From: Sycobia sp. Sy_11
Lineage: Eukaryota; Arthropoda; Insecta; Hymenoptera; Epichrysomallidae
Length of the DNA stretch: 64,000 nt
Assembly (NCBI GenBank): GCA_018907035.1
Contig: JACCIC010000052.1
Location: 310,001 to 374,000, forward strand
Direction: 5' to 3'
This document shows, piece after piece, positions 42,969 to 52,899 of this stretch. Under the pieces are notes generated by a model, which did not search any database, had not been told where the DNA came from, and saw only the letters and a program-made list of their open reading frames with translations. The translations under genes were made by a program, and so were the position numbers. The stretch's first letter is position 1, and every line of letters starts with the position of its first letter.

Positions 42969-45469
42969 GTTACCCAACGATGTAGTAAACATCTTCGTTT
43001 TTTGTCTTACTCGGATGTACTACAGCTAATATATTATACTTAGATAAGAAGGCGCACGCAGAGACGCTCGACTCACTCATGGATCGCTGTACATTGTTTG
43101 CGTATAAATACATGACTGCGAACTTGCACGCTTGATGTTCTTTTGAAAAATAAACTCTCTTTTATATGTAAGCACTACAGTAAAATGCATAAGATAAAAT
43201 ATTATCTACACATATTTAGTTGTATTGCCTAATTTTCTTTTATAATTACTTACGTAAAATACGAATTTAAAATATTATAATAAGAATCAGGGTTCTTTTT
43301 ATTTCGATAATATATGTACGGTACTGATTGCTGCTTGTTGCGACATCTCTTCGAATATGCCAAGATTAAAATTCTCTCTTTTTTATCTACAAAGATAATG
43401 ATTATCAGTTGCAGGGGATTTCGTGCATTATAAATTTACTTCGACGTCTCATTTTGTTTATACAATATGTAGAACGGTGAAACAAATTTTATTTGATTTA
43501 TTATTTTGTGCTACAAGTGACGACACTCGAATTATGTGTGTAAATGACATCGAAAATTTATAATAAATATTTTCTTTAAAAGCACTAGCACCACGTGGAG
43601 CAGCAGACAAATTTGTAGGAAATTTCTTTATTTTTTTACCCTACTTAGAGAAATGTTATTAACTCTAAGAAAGTTTCGCCACTTGTAGGTATGTCTAAAG
43701 ATTTATACAAAATTTTTTTAACTTTCTACAATCAAAATTGAGGGAATGAGACGTCGAAGTAAATTTACTTCCGTTCTGGTAGTTCAGCCTGGCGCTCCGA
43801 TCAGAGTATGCAGCACTCTTAAAAATATACTCACTAGTGTATTTGTCCAATATATATTAGAAACAGGTATTTACTCCACCCTTACAGTGAAATCATAACT
43901 TTAATGTGATATTTAGAATCACATAGTATAAAATAATATAGCACTAGTGTGTAATTTGATTTTTACGTTTCTTCACTTGAAAGTAATCTGCTGCATAAAG
44001 TAAATATTAACACATTAATTTTCTGTAATATGCTATAAAATAATTTCAGTGTTTATATTATATTATATATTAAATTAATTATAATATCAGCTGTAAGTTT
44101 TGTGCAAGTGCTGTTTATTGTACGGAAAAGTGTCAGAAAGAATCTTGGTCAATGCATCATCAGTGGGAATGTTTTGGCAATCAAATTGGTATTTGGGATC
44201 AGATAGGAATAGCACATTTAACAGTGAGGACGTTTTTAACTTGTTGTTATACTAATGATAGGAAAAAGTTTAATGAAGTTCAGAATCTAGTTACTAATAT
44301 AGACAAAATTTTAATCCATGATATGTTTGTATATGGTGTGGTAAGTATATTGTTATATTGAATTTCAATTTCAAATTGTACTCCTTTATTATATTTTTTA
44401 GTCTGCTTTTATGATGGTTCTGTATTTAAATGAATTCACAAATTTTTTTAATACAATAAATATTTATGAGAATTTATTTCTAAAATTTAACGACGAAAAA
44501 TTAAATATGAAATTGCTATCTGAATTTGAGTCAGAAAAATGGAATTTGGAACTAAAAATGACTTACGTTAGTGGTATTCTTTTAAGAAATATGTTACAGC
44601 TAATTTGTAATGGACATGCAATTACAAGGTTGAATGTAATTATATCTGATTCTGATAAAATTGCTACTGAATATCAGTGCAGAGTAGCAACTGCTATTTA
44701 TACCTCTGCAAGTATGATGAATCATTCTTGTGATCCAAACATTATAAATAGGTAATTTAAAAAAAACAATTATGATTCATTAAAAACAGTCCTAATTACT
44801 CTATAAGTTCATATCTCCTTATTAAAGTTTCAATGGTCCGTATCTTATTGTGAAAGCCACTAAAGATATTCCAGCTAATAGTGAAGTTTTTAATTGCTAT
44901 GGTATAAATTACATACAATATGTGAAGTAATTTCTTTTTAAATAATACTTCCAGTAATATTATTGAAAAATTACTTTTTAGGACCACACTATAGGCGAAT
45001 GAATAAAAAAGATAGGCAAATGACATTGTATAACCAATATTGTTTTATTTGTGAATGTAAGGCCTGTACTCAACCTGCTCTTCAAAATTTTGCAGTAATA
45101 CATTTTTTTAATTCCATGAAATAATTATAAGATTAATTAATAATTAAAATACTTAATTTTGTTTTAAGGATAAATTTCAAAAGTTGAACTGTGAAGAATG
45201 TAATGGTATTATTGAAACTATTAATAATTCATCTTTTTACTGTATTGACTGTGAAAAAACTGTTGAATTTTCAAAAACTAAATTATATGAATTAGTAAAA
45301 GCTAATAATCTTTATGAAGAAGCTGAAATAAATTTAAAATTAGGAAATGCAGATCTTGCTTTAGAACAAGCAAAAAAATGTTTGAAAAAAAGGAAACTTA
45401 TTTTTTATGAATATCATGAATCTATTGCATTAACTTGTGACTTCATCGGAAAAATATTGGCTACTATGG
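31380..45469 (+). CDS. SMYD4-like protein: TPR, SET and MYND domain lysine methyltransferase, 9 exons, 3' end missing
   Basis: Predicted exons: 31,380-31,501; 31,606-31,843; 31,966-32,149; 32,238-32,550; 44,091-44,340; 44,402-44,751; 44,828-44,901; 44,982-45,094; 45,169-45,469. All introns have GT-AG ends and the phases join, giving 648 codons. Residues ~60-180 are TPR-like (RKQGNKEFQKRKYALSIKYY). SET begins near 235 (GRYIIANQNIQKGQILFVEKP). The MYND zinc finger spans ~271-313 (VCYNCCKSRG, CKFCASAVYC, CQKESWSMHHQWEC). The SET core has MMNHSCDPN near 475 and VFNCYGPHYRRM near 505. A post-SET cysteine cluster CFICECKAC follows. The last exon ends at a GTAAGG donor, so at least one more exon is expected but was not found. 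The frame is free of stops, so it appears active. It is the only clear cellular gene here. Confidence 0.85.
34267..34795. mobile_element. Possible solo LTR block
   Basis: A GC-richer block begins TGTAACGGTATGACTCCC with a sharp edge and ends around TCGTCGCCAA, next to AT-rich DNA. It contains C-rich and TA-array stretches. No partner copy, polyadenylation signal in a clear place, or target duplication was confirmed. Confidence 0.25.
34805..34830. repeat. Perfect 26-bp palindrome
   Basis: The 13-base half TGGTTTATTGGTA is followed immediately by its exact reverse complement. It lies about 10 bp after the LTR-like block. Confidence 0.85.
36120..37395. other. Intronic DNA without a recognised gene
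   Basis: A 77-codon minus-strand frame at 36,337-36,570 starts SKIITSTAIGSAIGATYKLV; it has no recognised domain and is preceded by CAG/GTGAGC, which could be a splice donor. A short imperfect repeat of AAAATCTC units lies near 37,050-37,110. Nothing else was seen. Confidence 0.4.
40580..41760 (-). mobile_element. mariner element inserted in the BEL pol remnant
   Basis: Both ends read TTAGGTTGTCAAATA(T/G)CTCCC going inward and are flanked by TA (40,578-40,579 and 41,761-41,762), the mariner target duplication. Terminal repeats are about 33 bp with few mismatches. Removing the element and one TA rejoins the BEL frame around DGHF and IVKLTF, so the insertion was clean. Confidence 0.9.
40657..41575 (-). 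pseudogene. mariner transposase, frameshifted and lacking a catalytic segment
   Basis: The N-terminal helix-turn-helix part starts MEFTNAKIRAILKFSF (ATG at 41,573-41,575) and runs through LSLRTADEWFRRFRAG and VSHQTILNHLQKVEYKK. A frameshift near 41,245 leads to DVWVPHDLTQKNLLDRINIY. The first catalytic Asp is present (VTGDEKWITYD) and the third region is present (SHPPYSPDIAPSDYHLF). The segment that normally carries the second Asp (HQDNARPH type) is deleted: the frame goes NRKGV directly to PHTSL. About 30 residues near the C terminus are also missing (SKEACEQ joins IIEQNGAYLK). It is catalytically dead and depends on another copy for movement. Confidence 0.88.
42341..42966. other. Intronic DNA with TA array, no recognised gene
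   Basis: Short frames on both strands are present without motifs. A TA array occupies about 42,918-42,963. Part of this could be the decayed 5' region of the BEL element. Confidence 0.45.
42967..43180 (+). mobile_element. Possible short solo LTR
   Basis: It begins TGTTACCCAACGATG and ends AAGCACTACA, with TATAAATA near 43,108 and AATAAA near 43,149 in LTR-like spacing. No second copy or matching flanking duplication was found in the window. Confidence 0.35.
43181..43430. other. AT-rich intronic DNA
   Basis: No gene or repeat partner was recognised. Confidence 0.4.
43431..43767. mobile_element. MITE-like element with perfect 23-bp inverted ends
   Basis: The left end TAAATTTACTTCGACGTCTC plus ATT (43,431-43,453) is the exact reverse complement of 43,745-43,767. 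Total length is 337 bp and no frame is present. The size and perfect ends suit a miniature inverted-repeat element. The target duplication could not be set with confidence because the ends are AT-rich. Confidence 0.6.
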
Positions 45470-46940
45470 GTAAGGCATGTCTTTTGAACATATTTTTTAT
45501 AATATATATCTCCATAAAATCCAGTCTCTTGGTCTGGTTTCGGTATGGATTTCAGTCTCGGTATAGATTGACCGTTAGGGAGTTTGAGAGAAGCTCCCGC
45601 ATGTCCGACGCGCGAAGGCCTTACCTCTAATGGATGCTTACTAAAATAATTTTTTATGGGTGTTAATTTTACGTTGATTCAGTTTAATTTTGTTTTAATA
45701 TTCTACACTAATATAAGCGAAATACGATCAGTGCTGATTGATTATATTAACACTGATTTCGTCGAAGAATGTTGATTTGATTAAATATCGACGATAGGTT
45801 AAATTTAACGTTAAATAGCGTTGACATTAGTTTCAATTATGTTATTTTTTTACGAGTTACAATACAATGAATAATGATGCAAATGTTAGTTTTATATAAT
45901 AGACAATATTTATATAATAATAATAATTTCATAAACATATAATAACAATAGTTATACTTGTTACGTTTGAACGCTCAACATGCCTTTACCGACAAACGAT
46001 ATTTTGCTACACCTTAGATCATAATATGATTGCGAAAAGCGTATATTTTTCAGTCAGTGAGATGTAGTATAATGTCATTTAAGTCAAGTCTCCCTAATAT
46101 TCCGGAAGCTAGAAAAATTTTTCATTTGCAATTTACCCTCGACTAAAAATTAATTCAAATGATTCTGTTGAATGCGCTCTAAAACGTAGTGATCGTAGCG
46201 ATACGGCAACGTTAATGACTTAAACATGTTAAGAAAAAAATTTCAACTGTAATCAAGCGGCGTGGGAGTGGCGTAATGGCTAGTTTGAGAAATGGCTAAG
46301 CCATGGCACAGCCATTACACTACTTACTTTTATGTTTGGATTTTAAAATATCAATTGATGAAAAAAATACTTAAACTTTGTTCTAACGATATCTTTGCAA
46401 CGTATATATAATATTTACGAGCTAAAGAATCAGTTCCACTGAAATCTTTTTCATCACAAAAGTGTACGTGGATCGCAGGCCGGCAGTTATATCCGAAAAG
46501 AATGCGAATATCGCCTGGTGAAGGTGGCCTTGGTTTTCCGGGGCCACGGGTGTGCAGTAGGTGAGGAGGTCACAGCGAGATGGCGTGCCACGGACTTCGA
46601 TCCGGAACAAGGAATTGCCCATACAAACAAGGATGATCACGGCCTCAACGAGAGGATGAAGTTAAAACATTTCCACAAGGACAGAAGTACAGGCTAAAAA
46701 AGATACACGGCGCATAGCGACAGCGGAAGCAACCTAAACGAAATCTCGGGCTCAAGACAGTTGTCAAATTCTCTCAGTGCCATAGAGCAGACGCTGAGGC
46801 ACGTGCCGTTGATGATATGCCTCTGTGAAAAACGGATTCGCTATCATGTGGATTAGCAGGTGCTCGCGACACAACTTCTCGATAGAATATGAGTCACAAT
46901 CTATGCGCTCTCCCCCGCTTACGTAGCGCGATACCTATGT
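45470..46940. other. Downstream intron or intergenic DNA; one GC-richer island
   Basis: The sequence after the last visible SMYD4 exon is AT-rich to about 46,260. About 46,145-46,215 is a direct repeat of about 48,864-48,950 (AAAATTAATTCAAATGATTC against AAAATTAGTTTAAGTGATTC). A GC-richer island at 46,420-46,760 contains short frames in several phases that look like a decayed coding sequence (one reads TWIAGRQLYPKRMRISPGEG), but I could not name it. A terminal SMYD4 exon was looked for here and not found. Confidence 0.4.
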
Positions 46941-47034
46941 TTCCTCTCTTCGAGTCGACAGTTGTTATATTGCTTTGCATGCTCGATTCGAGCTTATAAT
47001 TAGTCGAGTTGTAATTAGGTGCACGTGATTGTAG

Positions 47035-47760
47035 CGTTTCAGATTGACGTGTCAGAGCAATTGGCAAACGTTTGCATGCCATGGGAAAGCTTCATAGAGA
47101 CGGAAAATGGATGCCACACGATTTGACCGAAATAGGCATTACGAATCGATTTCACATCGCACTGTCTTTTCTTGCGAGGTAAAAAAGGAAGAGTTTTTTG
47201 TGACGTATTGTGACTGGTGATGAAAAGTGGATCTGCCATGACCATTCTAAAAGTCATGATTGGACACAGGCCAACCGTCCACATCAACACCAAACGGAAC
47301 CACGGCCAAAAGATATTGCTGTGCATTTGATGGGACCAACAGAGTGTGCTATACTATGAACTGCTAAAACCGAATGAAACCGACACTGCCGAGGGATGAA
47401 AACGTAAACTGAATGATTTACAACAGAAATTGATATTTTAATTAAATTGATAATTTGACAGAACATAGATCGTCAGAAATACCCTGTCGGAGCTCGAATA
47501 GGAAGTGTTGCCACACCAAGCGTATTCGCTATACATAGCACCTTCTGATTACCACCTAATCAGATCATTGCAGTACGACCTCGTGGATACGCACTTCCGA
47601 CATGTTCAAGAAGTGCGAGAATTTGATCACCTCGAAACCGCCATCGTTCTTTCGCCACGGTATCGCCATATTGCCAGAAAGATGGAAAAAGTAGTAGAAA
47701 ATAACAGAAATTTTTTTTTCTTTTTATTTATGCTATTAGATTTCTCAAGAGAGAATTGTG
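47035..47760 (+). pseudogene. mariner transposase remnant
   Basis: Plus-strand blocks in shifting frames read GKLHRDGKWMPHDLTEIGIT, FHIALSFLARKKRK, VTGDEKWICHDHSKSHDW and QANRPHQHQTEPRPK. After a degraded middle they read APSDYHLIRSLQYDLVDTHF, ending in ARKMEKVVENNRNF. The catalytic segment with the second Asp is not visible. Several stops and frameshifts occur, and no terminal repeats were found. Confidence 0.75.
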
Positions 47761-47899
47761 ACCGAACTACATTGAAACATACATTTAATACATATCGATT
47801 TTATATATAAAGAATGCAATACTTATGATATTTTAATAATTTGTTACGCATTTTCGTAGTAGGTTTACAGAGAATCACGTGGCTTCTAAGGGGCAGTTG

Positions 47900-48860
47900 A
47901 AATTATTGTTTAATTAAGTTATTTAGAAAATTTATACGCTGATTATTATATATTGGACATTGCCAAAGTATGTGTTCTAAATTTTGTACATATTCATTGG
48001 CGCTGTAATTAAAATAAGGGTTATCTATTATTTTACATTTAGCTAAGGAAGCTGTAAGGCTATAATGGTCTGATCGACATCTGTTTACTCTTGAAACAGC
48101 TTCTCTCGGTAAGTGCTTATTGTAATTCCAAGGCTTTCGCGTATTGTTATGATAATAATTAAAATATTTAATTCCCCTTTGTCTACCCATTTCTTCTAAT
48201 ATTCTGTTAGTATGATCATTAGCCAAGGTATTGAACGTTTTTCGCAAATCTGTAAATGGTATTTTACAACATTGATCCGGTTCAGACTATGAAGCTTGCT
48301 TTGCTAATTTATCTGCTTCTTCATGGTCTATTATGCCTTTATGTGATGGAACCCAGTATATTTCTATTTTTTTACCCTCTGATAATTTCTGAAATTTCTT
48401 AATTTTCTTCTTAATTTCGTAGATATATAGGTTTATTCGAGTGTCGTTTTTATTTTCATTTAAAGATACTATTACACTGTAGGAGTCTGTAAAGATAATA
48501 TAGTTGTAATCTCTGCATGTTAGTGCAATTTCCATGGTATATAAAACGCGATACACTTTGCCGTAAAAATAGAAGCAGTTTTATATGTACTTATTTTGAC
48601 ATATTTATCTACGAAACGACAAATTGAAGAACTTCTTATATTTTTTGAACCTTTTGATTTACTCCCATCTATATATATTGATATCGAGTTTTTCTGTTCT
48701 AATAAATCATATAATAGTCATTCGGGATCTGGAGCGTCCATCAGGTTAAATACAAAATCTGTATTTACATGGATAATATACGATAAAATATCATAATTAT
48801 GTAAAAATGGTTGGTATTTATTTTTGGAAATTATTTGTTCTAAATAGTTTGGCATACTCG
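47900..48860 (-). pseudogene. LINE ORF2 C-terminal part: RNase H and zinc-finger tail
   Basis: On the minus strand an RNase H domain reads SISIYIDGSKSKGS, TASIFTAKCIAFYTMEIAL, IIFTDSYSVIVSLNE and YWVPSHKGIIDHEEADKLA. The usual second acid (in AECIA) reads Lys (codon near 48,550-48,560), so the active site is probably lost. After a stop and frame change the tail reads SRVNRCRSDHYSLTASLAK and LEHILWQCPIYNNQR, the usual HxxxxC-type ending of I/R1/Jockey-like LINEs. It probably belongs to the same LINE as 51,040-54,098. Confidence 0.75.
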
Positions 48861-49442
48861 GCCGAAAATTAGTTTAAGTGATTCGTTTCAATGTTCTCTA
48901 AAGTGTAGTGATCGTCCGCTGCATCATTTAATCTGGATGTGGCAACGCCAGGCACCCAAACTTTGTAAAAATGTTAAAAAATTGATAAAAACCAGGTTTT
49001 ATGAAATAATTTTGAGTTTAGAAAAAAATTGTTCAAACAAAAGTTGTAGATCCTATTGAAACAAGTTTTTTATGTTCTATTCATTTTTGTTCTAAAGCTA
49101 ATAATTATGGAGAAAACGTAATTAATTATGAACATTTCAAGCTGTTATCGACCCAAATTATAATCGATACACCAGGGATCTACCTTACCGTTCAGATCTT
49201 ACATGGTTCAAGTATTTTTAAACTTTAAATTTTGTTAAAAAAAATTATAGTTTTCAATCGAAAATATAGCAAATGTAATAGATTTTTTTTCGGTATTCAA
49301 ATTTTGTTTAAAATCAAATCAAAGCTCCAAAAATTATTTGTAAAAATCTTTTCTTAAATGTTATAAATTTCTTATTACAAATAAATCAAAAATACTAAAA
49401 TACAATAACGGTGAAGGAAATTTGTTATATGGAAGTATTTTA

Positions 49443-49490
<48 letters not shown>

Positions 49491-49740
49491 TTATTTCTTT
49501 AAATTTTACAAAAAATTTTTTCAGAAAAATTTATAAATTATTACAATAATATACAGGACTCTTAATTTATAATAATGAGATATTTGTATACTGGTATAAT
49601 GCATGCGATAAAATCATTTAAAAGTGCTTGCAAAATTACAGAAATTATGTACGCTCGTATCACATTCTGTCAGAGAATCATATAACAGATAAATATGATA
49701 AAAATAATTGAAATGACAATAAGATTCTGGAAAATTTATT
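48861..49740. other. AT-rich spacer with TA array
   Basis: No gene is visible. A TA array lies at about 49,447-49,489. The start of the stretch is a direct repeat of about 46,145-46,215. Confidence 0.45.
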
Positions 49741-49743
49741 AGG

Positions 49744-50900
49744 TGATTCGATGACAGTACTCCACGCGAGATATCCTGTTAGATTTCCGTATAATAAAAA
49801 GGGAGTAGTTCAATGTGATATAATATATAGTTAGTTTTATACCTGAGACGGTCGTTAGGGACAAGGGTAATTTAGGAATGGGCATATGCCGACCCTCCTC
49901 TTTTCGCCGATCTGACCGGCAGACGTATAACTGCGTCGGAGTGATGGAGCAGTGTCGTCCCGGCATCGAAGCGAACAAGTCGCGTATTTACTTAACGCTC
50001 GATGACTTGTGTATTTTGTGTTAAAAAAACTTTTTCTTAATATAATCCTTAATAAATTCATAATTTAAGTGTATATATCGTTAAACTCATTTTATTTGAT
50101 CTCAACCCTACTATCCCAAGTTCTTATTATATTTTATCGAATTGAACAATTGGCGACCGTGACACAACTTGGCTTGCTGGGTTGCAGTCTTATTTTGAGT
50201 GTATTAAATAGTGAGTTAAATCAATATGCAGAAGTTTAAAAGAAAAAGGTCGAGTTTAAGAACAGCGTTCACAAAAGCGCTGAACTCCTTAAACGTTTTA
50301 TTGGACGACGTTACCTCAGGAACAGCAGATTTGACCGTATCGTATGGTCTCCTGAATAATAAATTTCAAGACTTGGAATCGATCGGAGCAAACATCCTAA
50401 ATGAGTTGACGGAGCACGAGGACACAGTGGAAAGTATCGAAAAGGAACTTGAAGACCAGGACGCATATAAAAGTAAGTTTTTATTGGCAAAATATATGTT
50501 TGATAGACGCATCGCTGCAAGGAACGCTAGAACGAGTCTAGGTACGAATAATACAGTGAATGTGAATGGAAACGTGAACCAAATCGTATAAAAAAAGATA
50601 TAATTTGCCAAAAATAGAGCTTGTGAAATTCAGTGGAAATGTGCGAGAGTGGCTGCAGTTTTGGAGTTTGTTTAAAAAGATCCATGAAGATATAAACATG
50701 CAAAAAGAAGAAAAATTCCACTATTTCTTTCAAGCAATGATACCTGGTACACTGGCAGCTGATTTAGTCAAAAGCTACCCTCCGACGGGAGAAAATTATG
50801 ATAAAGTTGTTGAAAGCCTGAAAAAACGATTTGGGCGTGATGATCTGCAGATCGAAGTTGTCATTTATCCTCGTAAATTTCTTTCTCCACCTTGTTCTAC
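49744..50900 (+). mobile_element. BEL/Pao 5' fragment: LTR, primer site and gag
   Basis: A GC-variable LTR-like block ends TCGAATTGAACA at 50,148 and is followed by TTGGCGACCGTGACA, the primer-binding type common to BEL and related elements. AATAAATTC near 50,049 could be the polyadenylation signal. Gag follows, and the element stops abruptly near 50,890 where LINE sequence soon resumes on the opposite strand. The LTR 5' edge (about 49,744) is approximate. This appears to interrupt the LINE. Confidence 0.7.
50226..50890 (+). pseudogene. BEL/Pao Gag, N-terminal part, frameshifted and truncated
   Basis: The ATG at 50,226 opens a frame with a coiled-coil-like start (LNVLLDDVTSGTADLTVSYG, NELTEHEDTVESIEKELEDQ). 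After a frameshift near 50,590, the capsid-like DUF1759 region continues: LPKIELVKFSGNVREWLQFW, FHYFFQAMIPGTLAADLVKS and YPPTGENYDKVVESLKKRFG. It breaks off after RDDLQIEVV. The remainder of Gag and all of Pol are absent. Confidence 0.8.
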
Positions 50901-51039
50901 AATAGATGTAAGTTCATTTATAATAATTTTTAAGATTGTAACAATCTAGAATATATGTCCACTGAAGCAATGAAAAAACATTCCCTGTAGCAGAAACGTG
51001 AGTAAAGTGCACTCGAAAACGCGTGCTTGAACTGCAGTT

Positions 51040-52400
51040 ATTACTTAATCGATTCCGTCTATTCCTGGGCTTGAGTCAATATTCTTACTTTTAAAAGCTA
51101 GGTTCAGCTATGCAAAGATGAACATATCATTAAGAAACTGATTTTGATTACAGTCAGGTAAGCATTCGGGGTTAATTGCACACCATGGAGGACAACCTTT
51201 TTCGAGAGTTTTGGCTTCTTTTTGTATTTTTTCATCAGTATTAGTTATATTAAAATTTTTGGTTTGAGTCCACTTATTTTTTTAAGATTTTCACTGTATT
51301 CCAGATATACTTCGCGTTAGTTCTAAAGTTAATACTTCTCTTTTATTAGTTTACGAGATTGTGCGTGGATGTTTTTAAATTCTATATAATCTTCGTAGTA
51401 TTTTGTTTTTGTCCATTTTTTGAAATATCTTTTTCTGGCTCGAATGGCATCGTCGCAAGTAGAGTCCCACCACGCTACTGGGTTTCTATATTGTTTTGAT
51501 GTATGTATTTTTTTCCTTGGAGTATTATATTGAATCGTCTGAGAGATAATGTTTGTAAATATGATATATATTTCACTTGGCCTTGAGGTATTGAATTTTT
51601 CATTGAATAAATTGTAAGATTTTTTATTTAAATATTTTTTATATAGATTTCAATTAGTTTTAGTTGATCTTATCTTAAAAGTTTTTTCCGAAAGATATTT
51701 TTTTCTAAATCAATAACTAAATGGTCTGAGCCTAGTCTAGAGTCATCTCTTATTTTTACATGAATATCGTCTAATATATACATGCTAGAAAAAACTAGAT
51801 CAATATTAGATGAGTACGCATTAATTAGATGAGAGGATTTACAAAGGTTGTAGATGTTGTATTATGTACCAACAGATTTCGTCGAATGTAGCTATTATCA
51901 AGATTTTTTCTATTGCTGTCATTTTTAGGACAATTCCAGCTCACGTGTGCATTAAAATTCCCCATGAGTATAGAATATGATTTATCTTTAATATTATTGA
52001 GTAACGAGTCCGTTTGAAATCCGTTAAGTATTGTACCCGAAGCTCGATAACAAGCTATTAAATCAATATTAGGTTTCACATTTGTGATTGATACACCTGA
52101 AAGTTCTACAGATTGATCAGGGCTTACAATGTCTACGTGATATTTAAAATCATACTTATTATGCAATAACATAATGATACCTCCTCCTCTTCGTGCTGCT
52201 CTATTTTTTCTAATTGTTTTAAAGCCTTTAAGTCCTAATTCTATTTGTGTAAGCCATGATTCTACATACACGAAAATGTCAATATTTTGCAAAACTTTCA
52301 CTAATTCTTCCCTTTTTCGACTATACTTCTTGGATTCCAGAATAGTATGTTTTTTTTTGATCAGCGTGATTATGAGGTTTATCAACCAACGTTTCCGAAT
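51040..52400 (-). pseudogene. LINE ORF2 N-terminal part: endonuclease, linker and start of RT
   Basis: The apurinic-type endonuclease is read at 51,825-52,385 with VLQNIDIFVYVESWLTQ, RAARRGGGIIMLLHNKYDF, LIACYRASGTILNGFQTD and ILMGNFNAHVSWNCPKND. It normally nicks the target to prime reverse transcription. The linker near 51,360-51,490 gives NPVAWWDSTCDDAIRARKRY. The RT start near 51,045-51,080 gives NIDSSPGIDGID, then a stop. The rest of RT is missing. The EEP block lacks its final SDH part because the frame ends at 51,825. Frames are interrupted. Confidence 0.75.
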
Positions 52401-52445
52401 CAGTTTGAAGCGTCACCGGCGAGCCGGAAGGGAATAGGGATAGTA

Positions 52446-52811
52446 TGTTGATCTTACATTACCGTGCGCTCGCATGCATACCGTAGTGCGGTAAAAACGC
52501 TCTAAGTTGTTCAAAACATTCTATCTCCTCGACGGCAAGCGTCTAGATGACTTTTGACTATTCGAGCAGCTGTCTCGCTGATCGGCTTTCGAACTGTACG
52601 GTGCGTTTACTCGCGGAGAATATATTCGCTAAGCGTTAAGTTTGGAAACTGTTTTCGTTTCGTGCGATTCTGTGTGCGGCTTGTAACCTTCTTGTAAATA
52701 AAATTGTATATATACGTTTAAGAATAAAATCGTTTAATCACAAACAAAATTAATTATCCTTCAGTCACCTCGCGAATAGTTCCAATTTAAGCTTCGAATC
52801 TTTTTCGAACA
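52446..52811 (+). mobile_element. Possible solo LTR within the LINE
   Basis: It starts TGTTGATCTTACATTACCG and may end TTCGAACA. It is GC-richer than its surroundings and has AATAAA signals near 52,699 and 52,725. It sits between LINE ORF1 and ORF2 and explains their unusual separation. Flanking bases do not show a clear duplication, so limits are uncertain. Confidence 0.35.
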
Positions 52812-52899
52812 GTTTTATTCGGTGAAATTTTATTCTTATTATCGCACATTACTATTTCGAACAGGTTTATATTATTTACAAACATTTTAATTATTTTCT

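Larger units (their letters stand above)
32551..44090 (+). other. 11.5-kb intron 4 of the SMYD4-like gene, filled with mobile elements
   Basis: The donor CCGTAAGTAA at 32,549-32,558 and acceptor ATATCAG ending at 44,090 join a CC with a C to keep the MYND frame. The intron holds an inverted-repeat element, a BEL/Pao remnant on the opposite strand, a mariner and a MITE-like element. Other introns of this gene are about 60-130 bp, so this one has grown about a hundredfold by insertion. Confidence 0.75.
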
